From contig CAYSQO010000005.1 of NCBI GenBank assembly GCA_964433315.1, forward strand, positions 1 to 63,800: a stretch of DNA of 63,800 bases, in the 5' to 3' direction. The stretch's first letter is position 1, and the number at the start of each line of letters is the position of its first letter. Positions 9,628 to 15,870 of the stretch are shown here, piece by piece. The position numbers were made by a program, and so were the translations under genes. Source of the stretch: Aquariibacter sp964433315 (GTDB lineage Bacteria; Pseudomonadota; Gammaproteobacteria; Burkholderiales; Burkholderiaceae_C). The notes beneath the pieces were generated by a model. That model did not search any database. It was not told the DNA's origin and saw only the letters and a program-made list of their open reading frames with translations.

Positions 9628-10343
9628 GCGAGCGCGCCATGCCGCTGCGCCTGCTGGGCCTGGCCCTGCTGATCCTGGCCTGGGACCTGTCGGGCTGGGA
9701 CCGGCTGAGCCTGTCCTGGGTCGGCAGCTCGGCGGGCTTTGCCGGCCGCCATCACCCGCTGCTGGCCCAGGGGCTGCACGACGGCGGGCGCCTGCTGTCG
9801 GCCCTGGCCGTGCTGGCGACCGCCTGGGCCTGCCTGGCCCCCGAGTTCGGTCACGGTCGCCGGGGCGCGAGCTCGCTGGACCGGGGCGAACGGGCGATCT
9901 GGCTCAGCGGCCTGCTGCTGACGCTGCTGCTGGTGCCCATGCTCAAGCAGCTCAGCAGCACCAGCTGCCCCTGGTCGCTGGCCGAGTTCGGCGGAACGGC
10001 GCACTGGGTCTCGCACTGGGACTGGCTGCACGCGGACGGCGGTCCGGGGCACTGCTTCCCCTCGGGCCATGCCGCGGGGGCCTTCGCGCATCTGGCCAGT
10101 GTCTGGGCCTGGCAGCGCCGGCAGCCGCAGCGCGCCCGGCGCCTCCTGGCGCTGGTGCTGACGACCGGCCTGCTGTTCGGCCTGGCGCAGTGGCTGCGGG
10201 GAGCGCATGCGCCCAGCCACAGCCTGTGGAGCGCCTGGCTGTGCGCGGCCCTGAGCTGGGGCTGGCAGGCTTTCTGGTCGGCCTGGAGAACGCGGCGCGT
10301 GGCACAGCCCGGCCCGCAGCAGCTTCAGAACAGTTCGACCTGA
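9624..10343 (+). CDS. PAP2-family membrane phosphatase (lipid A-type or undecaprenyl phosphatase)
   Basis: 239 residues with about five hydrophobic segments. The PAP2 acid-phosphatase signature is visible in three parts: KQLSSTSCPW (a diverged KxxxxxxRP box with Cys-Pro in place of Arg-Pro), PSGHAAGAF with the conserved His, and RGAHAPSHSLWSAW with the final Arg-x3-9-His. It should remove phosphate from a lipid substrate on the periplasmic side. The start ATG overlaps the eptA stop as ATGA, so the two are cotranslated. This transferase-PAP2 pairing is the same gene order as mcr-1 with its pap2 partner. Its 3' end overlaps the convergent radical SAM gene by 19 bp. Confidence 0.8.
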   Translation: MSERAMPLRLLGLALLILAWDLSGWDRLSLSWVGSSAGFAGRHHPLLAQGLHDGGRLLSALAVLATAWACLAPEFGHGRRGASSLDRGERAIWLSGLLLTLLLVPMLKQLSSTSCPWSLAEFGGTAHWVSHWDWLHADGGPGHCFPSGHAAGAFAHLASVWAWQRRQPQRARRLLALVLTTGLLFGLAQWLRGAHAPSHSLWSAWLCAALSWGWQAFWSAWRTRRVAQPGPQQLQNSST

Positions 10344-11602
10344 GCCGGGTCGACCGGCCGCGGCCGCGGTGGCAGCGCGGGGGGCCGGAAGCCGCTGCAG
10401 TCCAGACGCGGCAGCCGGCGGGCCAGGCCATGGCGCGCCGCGGCCTGCTCGACGCGTTGGGCGATCAGCGCGGCCCAGGGACCTTCGCCATGCATGCGGT
10501 GGCGGAAGTCGCTGTCGTTGTCGCGCCCGCCGCGCATGGACTGCAGGCGGGCCATGACGCGCTCGGCCCGCTCGGGCAGGTGATCCTGCAGCCACTGGCG
10601 GAACAGCGGCGCCACCTCCAGCGGCAGCCGCAGCACGGTGTAGTGCAGGGCGACCGCGCCGTGCTCGGCCGCGCGGGCGGCGAGGCGCTCGATCTCGGGC
10701 TCGTTGACGAAGGGGATGATCGGTGCCGCATTGACCGCCACCGGCACGCCGGCCTCGGCCAGACGGCGCACCGCCGTCCAGCGGGCCTGGGGCGCGCTGG
10801 CACGGGGTTCGAGGATCCGGGCCAGGCGCGGGTCCTGGGTGGGGAGGGACACCGACACCGCAGCGCGCCCGTGGCGGGCGGCCTCGGCGATGAGATCGAG
10901 GTCCCGGACGATGCCGGCGCCCTTGGTCACGATGGTGAAGGGGTGGCCGGTCGCCACCAGCAGCTCCAGCAGGCCGCGGCTGATGCGCCAGCTGCGCTCG
11001 GCCGGCTGGTAGGGATCGGTCACCGCGCCCAGGTTGATCGGGCTGGGGCGGTGGCCGGGCCGGGCCAGCTCCTCGCGCAGGCGCTCGACGGCATTGGTCT
11101 TGACCTCGATCTCGGTCTCGAAATCCAGGCCGGGGGAGCGGTCCAGCCAGGCGTGGGTGGGGCGGGCATAGCAGTAGATGCAGCCATGCTCGCAACCGCG
11201 GTAGGGGTTGAGCGAGAGCTCGAAAGGCACGTCCGGCGAGTCGTTGCGGGAGAGCATGCGCCGCACGCGCACCGGGTGCAGGGTGGTCGCAGGGCCGGGG
11301 GCCTCGGGCTCGCTCAGGCCCTCGGCTTCGGGCACGGGCGCGGCATCGGGGGATGCGGCGGTCGCGGCCTCGGCGGGCGGGCGGTCCCCAGCCTCGGCCG
11401 CCGGCGCCGGCTGCGTCCAGCCATCGTCCAGGGGCTCGCGCTGCCACTGCTGGTGGCGGGGCAGCGGCTGCAGGGAGGTGCCCCGCCCCTTGCGGGGCGG
11501 GGCAGGCGCTCGGTCGCTGCCGGGGTGCATGGCGGGCGGGGCCTCGTCCGCCCAGGCCACGGGGAGCGCCTGCTCGTCGGAAGGGAAGGGACTGCTTCGC
11601 AT
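10325..11602 (-). CDS. PA0069-family radical SAM protein (SplB-like)
   Basis: 425 residues. The [4Fe-4S]-SAM motif CxxxCxxC is Cys137-Cys141-Cys144 within NPYRGCEHGCIYCYAR, the sequence typical of spore-photoproduct-lyase-like proteins and of the PA0069 family. A TIM-barrel-like body follows (INLGAVTDPYQPAE, FTIVTKGAGI, VAVNAAPIIPFVNE). The first about 105 residues are low-complexity and rich in Pro/Ala. A LexA box ends one base upstream of the ATG, so expression should rise with DNA damage; PA0069 itself has been reported in the Pseudomonas aeruginosa SOS regulon (from memory). No Shine-Dalgarno precedes this ATG, so the true start could be an internal Met (Met25 is the first). The reaction is unknown; DNA repair is a fair guess. 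Confidence 0.85.
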   Translation of the reverse strand: MRSSPFPSDEQALPVAWADEAPPAMHPGSDRAPAPPRKGRGTSLQPLPRHQQWQREPLDDGWTQPAPAAEAGDRPPAEAATAASPDAAPVPEAEGLSEPEAPGPATTLHPVRVRRMLSRNDSPDVPFELSLNPYRGCEHGCIYCYARPTHAWLDRSPGLDFETEIEVKTNAVERLREELARPGHRPSPINLGAVTDPYQPAERSWRISRGLLELLVATGHPFTIVTKGAGIVRDLDLIAEAARHGRAAVSVSLPTQDPRLARILEPRASAPQARWTAVRRLAEAGVPVAVNAAPIIPFVNEPEIERLAARAAEHGAVALHYTVLRLPLEVAPLFRQWLQDHLPERAERVMARLQSMRGGRDNDSDFRHRMHGEGPWAALIAQRVEQAAARHGLARRLPRLDCSGFRPPALPPRPRPVDPAQVELF

Positions 11603-11622
11603 AACTGTTGATTTATACAGTT
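11603..11622 (-). promoter_or_regulatory. LexA (SOS) box at the start of the radical SAM gene
   Basis: CTGT (11605-11608), eight bases, ACAG (11617-11620) matches the CTGT-N8-ACAG core. The two flanking bases on each side (AA and TT) extend the palindrome, and the centre is AT-rich as in strong boxes. The box abuts the ATG, so LexA would cover the leader and initiation region. Confidence 0.8.
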
Positions 11623-11714
11623 TTTCGAAGCCTCCGCAAGGGCCGTCCCTCGCCGTACCCCCACCCCGCCCTGCCCCACCCGAGCGGGATCGCCGCGGCC
11701 CGGGCGAGCCGGGC

Positions 11715-12617
11715 TCACCCGCCAGCAGGCGGGGTGCGGTGCAGGAAGTCGAGCAGGTCGGCGTGGACCGGCGCGATCCAGCGCAGGTCGCGCGACAGCG
11801 CGGCCGCCAGCGTGATGTGGGTGGCGGTGTCGTAGATGCGTTCGGTCACCGCGCCACCGGCGGCGCGCAAGGCGCGGGCGAGGCCGCCGGTGTTGCGCTC
11901 GGTGCCGACCAGCCAGTCGCTCAGCGGTGCGGCCAGGAAGGCCGGGCGCGGCGGCTGCAGGTCGGCGGCATGGGCCAGCGGCTGCGAGTCGGGCGGCACC
12001 GCGGGATGGTGGAAGACGGGCTGCACCTCGCGGTTGGCGATGGGCGTGAAGTCGTAGGGCCCGGCCAGGCCGGCCCAGCCGGCCAGGTCGCGCGGGTGCA
12101 GGCCGTGGGCGCCGAGCCAGCGGGGATCGAGGGCCAGCATGGCCGCGTTGTAGGCCCCGGCGCTGTGGCCGGCGACGAAGCCGCGGCGGCGATCCAGCGG
12201 GCCGCGGCCGGCTTCGGCGTGCAGCCAGGCCAAGGCCCGCGCGCCATCGTGCAGGAAGTCGGGGTAGCGGACCTCGGGGTAGAGCCGGTAGTCGGCCACG
12301 GCGCAGGCGATGCCGGCCGAGGCGAAGGCCTCGCCGACGAAGCGGTAGTCGGCGCGTTCGCCGCGGTTCCAGGAGCCGCCGTAGAAGAACAGCATCCAGG
12401 GGTGGCCGGCGGCCGGCACCGGGCCGACCGGCAGGTAGAGGTCGAGCTTCTGGCGGGGGTGCGGGCCGTAGTCGAGCGCGCCGAGGAAGCGGTGGGTGTC
12501 CGCCGGCACGCGTTCGTTGATCGCGGTGACCGAGCAGCCGCCCAGGCCGGCCAGCAGCAGACCTCCACCGGCAAGCAGGCGGCGTCGAAGGGCTTGCGGG
12601 AGCCCGGGCGCGCTCAT
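11715..12617 (-). CDS. Alpha/beta-hydrolase (esterase) lipoprotein
   Basis: 300 residues. A lipoprotein signal runs over residues 1-28 (RRRLLAGGGLLLAGLGGCSV, lipobox Leu-Gly-Gly-Cys28), so it is probably membrane-anchored. The hydrolase body shows the oxyanion-hole loop MLFFYGGSWNRGERADYR in place of the HGGGW motif, the nucleophile elbow AGHSAGAYN, and a late TATHITLA that supplies the catalytic His; this pattern fits the BD-FAE/kynurenine-formamidase-like carboxylesterases. The substrate is unknown. The ATG overlaps the dnaB TGA as ATGA, so it is translated after dnaB, an odd pairing. Confidence 0.8.
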   Translation of the reverse strand: MSAPGLPQALRRRLLAGGGLLLAGLGGCSVTAINERVPADTHRFLGALDYGPHPRQKLDLYLPVGPVPAAGHPWMLFFYGGSWNRGERADYRFVGEAFASAGIACAVADYRLYPEVRYPDFLHDGARALAWLHAEAGRGPLDRRRGFVAGHSAGAYNAAMLALDPRWLGAHGLHPRDLAGWAGLAGPYDFTPIANREVQPVFHHPAVPPDSQPLAHAADLQPPRPAFLAAPLSDWLVGTERNTGGLARALRAAGGAVTERIYDTATHITLAAALSRDLRWIAPVHADLLDFLHRTPPAGG

Positions 12618-14035
12618 TCGTGGTCGACGCCGACGTAGCCCGGCGCCAGGTTCTCGAAGCGGGTCAGCGGCCGCACGAAGGCCAGCTTGACGGTGCCGAC
12701 CGGGCCGTTCCGCTGCTTGGCGATGATGATCTCGGCCACGCCGGGCTCCTTGCAGGCGTCCTTGGTGTAGTACTCGTCGCGGTAGATGAACATGATGACG
12801 TCGGCGTCCTGCTCGATGGCGCCGGACTCGCGCAGGTCGGACATCATCGGCCGCTTGTCGGTGCGGCTTTCCACCGAGCGGTTGAGCTGCGAGAGCGCGA
12901 TCACCGGGCACTGCAGCTCCTTGGCCAGGGACTTCAGGCCGCGCGAGATTTCGCCCAGCTCGGTCGCGCGGTTCTCCTCGCTGCCGCCGGAGCCGGTCAT
13001 CAGCTGCAGGTAGTCGATCACGATGAGGCCCAGCTTGCCGCAGCTGCGGGCCTGGCGGCGGGCGCGGGCGCGCAGCTCGGCCGGGGTCAGGCCGGGGGTC
13101 TCGTCGATGAAGAGGCTGACGTTGCGCAGGCGCTCGACGGCCTCGGAGAGCTGGCCCCATTCATGGTCGGCCAGCTTGCCGGTGCGCAGGTGCTGCTGGT
13201 CGATGCGGCCGAGCGAGCCGACCATCCGCAGCGCGAGCTGGGCCGCGCCCATTTCCATCGAGAACACGACGGCGGGCAGGCCCTCCTGCACGGCCACGTG
13301 CTCGGCGATGTTCAGCGCGAAGGCGGTCTTGCCCATCGAGGGCCGCGCGGCCAGCACGACCATGTCGCCGGGCTGCAGACCGGCGGTCATCTTGTCGAGG
13401 TCGTAGAAGCCGGTGCGCACGCCGGTGACGTCGTCCGCGCCGTGGTCGGCCAGCTCCTGCACGCGGTCGAGCAGCTGCACGACCAGGCTGTCCATGCTCT
13501 GGAAGCCGTTGCGGTTGCGGCTGCCCTCCTCGCCGATGCGCAGGATCTTGTTCTCGGCCTCGTCCAGGATGGTCGAGACCGGCCGGCCCTGCGGGTTGAA
13601 GGCGGCGGTGGCGATCTCGTCGCTGGTCGCCACCAGCTTGCGCAGCACGGCGCGCTCGCGAACGATCTCGGCGTAGCGGCGCAGGTTGGCCGCGCTCGGC
13701 ACGCTCTGCGCCAGGGCGTTGAGGTAGACCAGGCCGCCGACCTGCTCGGCCTTGCCCAGGCTGGTGAGCTGCTCGTGCACCGTGATCACGTCGGCCGGCT
13801 TGGCCTGGCCGATCAGCGCGCCGATGGCGGCGTAGATCAGGCGGTGCTCGTGGCGGTAGAAGTCGCTGTCGTTGAGCAGGTCGCCCGCCCGGTCCCAGGC
13901 CGAGTTGTCGATCAGCAGGCCGCCGAGCACGCTCTGCTCGGCCTCGATCGAATGCGGCGGAATGCGCAGGCGGGCGACATCGGCGTCGTGCGGCACGGCA
14001 TCGCCGAGGGCGGAGGGATCGAACAGGGCGGACAT
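12614..14035 (-). CDS. dnaB: Replicative DNA helicase DnaB
   Basis: 473 residues, standard length. The N-terminal DnaG-interacting domain spans residues about 22-125 (PPHSIEAEQSVLGGLLIDN), followed by a linker and the RecA-like motor. Walker A is AARPSMGKTAF with Lys236-Thr237. Walker B/H2 is LGLIVIDYLQLM, and later motifs include SQLNRSVESR and MSDLRESGAIEQDAD. It unwinds DNA ahead of the fork as a hexamer. There is no intein. It lies after rpsF-priB-rpsR-rplI, a classic order, separated from rplI by a terminator and 169 bp. Confidence 0.98.
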   Translation of the reverse strand: MSALFDPSALGDAVPHDADVARLRIPPHSIEAEQSVLGGLLIDNSAWDRAGDLLNDSDFYRHEHRLIYAAIGALIGQAKPADVITVHEQLTSLGKAEQVGGLVYLNALAQSVPSAANLRRYAEIVRERAVLRKLVATSDEIATAAFNPQGRPVSTILDEAENKILRIGEEGSRNRNGFQSMDSLVVQLLDRVQELADHGADDVTGVRTGFYDLDKMTAGLQPGDMVVLAARPSMGKTAFALNIAEHVAVQEGLPAVVFSMEMGAAQLALRMVGSLGRIDQQHLRTGKLADHEWGQLSEAVERLRNVSLFIDETPGLTPAELRARARRQARSCGKLGLIVIDYLQLMTGSGGSEENRATELGEISRGLKSLAKELQCPVIALSQLNRSVESRTDKRPMMSDLRESGAIEQDADVIMFIYRDEYYTKDACKEPGVAEIIIAKQRNGPVGTVKLAFVRPLTRFENLAPGYVGVDHE

Positions 14036-14145
14036 CAGGGCATCTTACGGGTGGGCGCCGCCCGCCCCTCGGGACAAGCCTGTGGGCAAGCTGGGGAGCG
14101 TGCGGGGACAAGGGCGCCCGGGCCGCCGGCTGGCGGACGCGCATG

Positions 14146-14172
14146 AAAAAGGCCGGCGCGAGGCCGGCCTTT
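14146..14172 (-). terminator. Intrinsic terminator of the rpsF-priB-rpsR-rplI operon
   Basis: Read on the minus strand, AAAGGCCGGC and GCCGGCCTTT form a 10-bp stem with a 5-nt loop, followed by TTTTT and CATGC. It lies 33 bp past the rplI stop and before the dnaB start. Confidence 0.8.
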
Positions 14173-14204
14173 CGGACATCGGGCGCCGTCGCGGCGCCGC
14201 GGGA

Positions 14205-14657
14205 TCAGTCGGCTTGCGCGTAGACCGACACGGTGATGTCGACGACGACATCGGTGTGCGGCGCGACGCTGACCGCGTGGTCGCCGAGGTTCTTCAGCGG
14301 ACCGTTGGGCAGGCGGACCTGGGCCTTGACGAGGTCATGGCCGGCGGCCTTGAGGGCCTCGGCGATGTCGGCGTTGGTCACCGAGCCGAACAGACGGCCG
14401 TCGACGCCAGCCTTCTGGCTGATGCGGACGGTCGAGCCGGACAGCTTCTCGCCCAGGGCCTGGGCGGTGGCCAGCTTCTCGGCGGCGACGCGCTCGAGCT
14501 CGGCGCGGCGGGCTTCGAATTCCTTGATCGCGGCTTCGGTCGCGCGGCGGGCGGCGCCGGTCGGGATCAGGAAGTTGCGGGCGTAGCCGTCCTTGACGCG
14601 GACGACGTCGCCGAGGTTGCCGAGGTTGGCAATCTTGTCGAGCAGGATCACTTGCAT
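14205..14657 (-). CDS. rplI: Ribosomal protein bL9
   Basis: 150 residues. The N-terminal 23S-binding domain MQVILLDKIANLGNLGDVVRVKDGYARNFLIP is family-defining; a long helix (EFEARRAELERVAAEKLATAQAL) connects it to the C-terminal domain, ending TVSVYAQAD. It is a structural protein of the large subunit at the base of the L1 stalk. It follows rpsR by 11 bp, with GGAGACGCACG before the ATG as ribosome site, and is the last gene before the operon terminator. Confidence 0.98.
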   Translation of the reverse strand: MQVILLDKIANLGNLGDVVRVKDGYARNFLIPTGAARRATEAAIKEFEARRAELERVAAEKLATAQALGEKLSGSTVRISQKAGVDGRLFGSVTNADIAEALKAAGHDLVKAQVRLPNGPLKNLGDHAVSVAPHTDVVVDITVSVYAQAD

Positions 14658-14668
14658 CGTGCGTCTCC

Positions 14669-14959
14669 TCAGACCTTGTGCTGGTCGCTGTAGGGCACGA
14701 GCGCCAGGAAGCGCGCGCGCTTGATGGCGACGGTCAGCTGGCGCTGGTAGATCGCCCGGGTGCCGGTCAGGCGGGCCGGGGTGATCTTGCCGTTCTCGCC
14801 GATGAAGTCACGCAGGGTGTCGACATCCTTGTAGTCGATCTCTTCGACGCCAGCGACGGTGAAGCGGCAGAACCGCTTGCGACGGAAGAGCAGCGACTGG
14901 GTGTTGCGCTTGCCCTTGCGGTCCTTGCTGAACTTGCCTTTGCCACGGGGAGGGGCCAT
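14669..14959 (-). CDS. rpsR: Ribosomal protein bS18
   Basis: 96 residues with a basic N-terminal extension (APPRGKGKFSKDRKGK), then the conserved core RKRFCRFTVAGVEEIDYKDVDTLRDFIGENGKITPARLTGT and RQLTVAIKRARFLALVPY. It forms the S6:S18 pair on the small-subunit platform. AGGAGTAACACC gives a clear ribosome site before the ATG. The start lies 4 bp after the priB stop, implying coupling. Confidence 0.98.
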   Translation of the reverse strand: MAPPRGKGKFSKDRKGKRNTQSLLFRRKRFCRFTVAGVEEIDYKDVDTLRDFIGENGKITPARLTGTRAIYQRQLTVAIKRARFLALVPYSDQHKV

Positions 14960-14963
14960 GGTG

Positions 14964-15332
14964 TTACTCCTGAACTTTCGAACGTATCGGGGGGGAAGAC
15001 ATCGGCTGGAAGCCCGTCAGATGCAGCCGCACCCCAGCGCCGCGGTAGGCGGGACCGAGGAAGCCCTCGGCCTGGATCGTCTCGCCGACCGCCAGTTGGG
15101 CGGCCCGTCCGGCCACCTCGCCGAGGGCGAGGGCACGGATCTCGAAGGCGATCTTCCGCACGGCACCGGCTTCGACGACCTCGGAGGCATGCGTCAGACG
15201 CAGGTCCAGGGCCGGCAGGCCAGCAGGGGTGTAGCGCAGGGTGCCGCGTTCGGCGAGGCTGCCGGTCAGCAGGACGCGGTTGACGCGTGCTGCGGGCTCG
15301 GCGCCGCCGGAGGCACCCGGACGGTCAATCAG
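14964..15332 (-). CDS. priB: Primosomal replication protein PriB (N), with no standard start codon
   Basis: A single-OB-fold, SSB-like protein that helps PriA restart stalled forks. The conserved frame reads VNRVLLTGSLAERGTLRYTP, then GLPALDLRLTHASEVVEAG and VRKIAFEIRALALGEVAG, to the TGA at 14964. The frame is open upstream to about 15420 but has no ATG, GTG or TTG before the conserved N-terminus; the codon at the usual start (VNR) is GTC. The coordinate given uses the CTG at 15332-15330, which overlaps the rpsF stop as CTGA and has GGAG 8 nt upstream; an ATT follows directly. The first in-frame GTG (15161) would delete the first two strands and cannot be the real start. Confidence 0.85.
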   Translation of the reverse strand: MIDRPGASGGAEPAARVNRVLLTGSLAERGTLRYTPAGLPALDLRLTHASEVVEAGAVRKIAFEIRALALGEVAGRAAQLAVGETIQAEGFLGPAYRGAGVRLHLTGFQPMSSPPIRSKVQE

Positions 15333-15706
15333 GCCGCGTTCTCCGGCTGGGCGGGGGCTTGCGCCGACTTGCGAGCTTCCTCGCGCTCCACGGCCTTCAT
15401 CATGATGGAGGGCGCGGTCTCAGCCTTACTCTTCTGCACCGTCAGGTGACGCAGCACGGCATCGTTGAACTTGAAGCCGGTCTCCAGCTCGGCCAGCGCT
15501 TCCTTGCTGACTTCGATGTTCAGGCACAGGTAATGGGCCTTCGCGAGCTTCTGGATCTGGTAGGCCAGGGCGCGGCGGCCCCAGTCTTCGACGCGGTGCA
15601 CCGCGCCGCCGGAGGCGGTGATGCTGGCCTTGTAGCGCTCCAGCATGGCAGGCACCTGCTCGCTTTGATCCGGATGGATCAGCAGGACGATCTCGTAATG
15701 ACGCAT
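15329..15706 (-). CDS. rpsF: Ribosomal protein bS6
   Basis: 125 residues. MRHYEIVLLIHPDQSEQVPAMLERY, RVEDWGRRALAYQIQKLAKAHYLCLNIE and FNDAVLRHLTVQK are the standard S6 motifs; the tail is Ala/Pro-rich. The ATG is preceded by AAGGAGCTCGA. It is the first gene of rpsF-priB-rpsR-rplI. Its last codons provide the GGAG that probably serves priB. Confidence 0.98.
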   Translation of the reverse strand: MRHYEIVLLIHPDQSEQVPAMLERYKASITASGGAVHRVEDWGRRALAYQIQKLAKAHYLCLNIEVSKEALAELETGFKFNDAVLRHLTVQKSKAETAPSIMMKAVEREEARKSAQAPAQPENAA

Positions 15707-15834
15707 TCGAGCTCCTTGTGGATGACCGCCTCGGCCCACACGGCAGCAACCGGACCGTCCGGTTCGCCCTGTGACTCTGGCGGGGAAGCTGCCCCGGAGC
15801 GTCAACACCGGGTGCAGCAAGGGAAAGCCCGCGA

Positions 15835-15840
15835 GTATAA
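15835..15840 (-). promoter_or_regulatory. Candidate -10 box for the rpsF operon
   Basis: On the minus strand TATACT occurs about 130 bp before rpsF, but no convincing -35 is found 16-18 bp upstream. It lies inside an 8-bp inverted repeat (GGAAAGCC, 11 nt, GGCTTTCC). The resulting leader holds a second dyad (AACCGGAC/GTCCGGTT at 15748-15764). Confidence 0.35.
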
Positions 15841-15870
15841 GGCTTTCCGGGCTTCCGCCCCGGCTGGACC

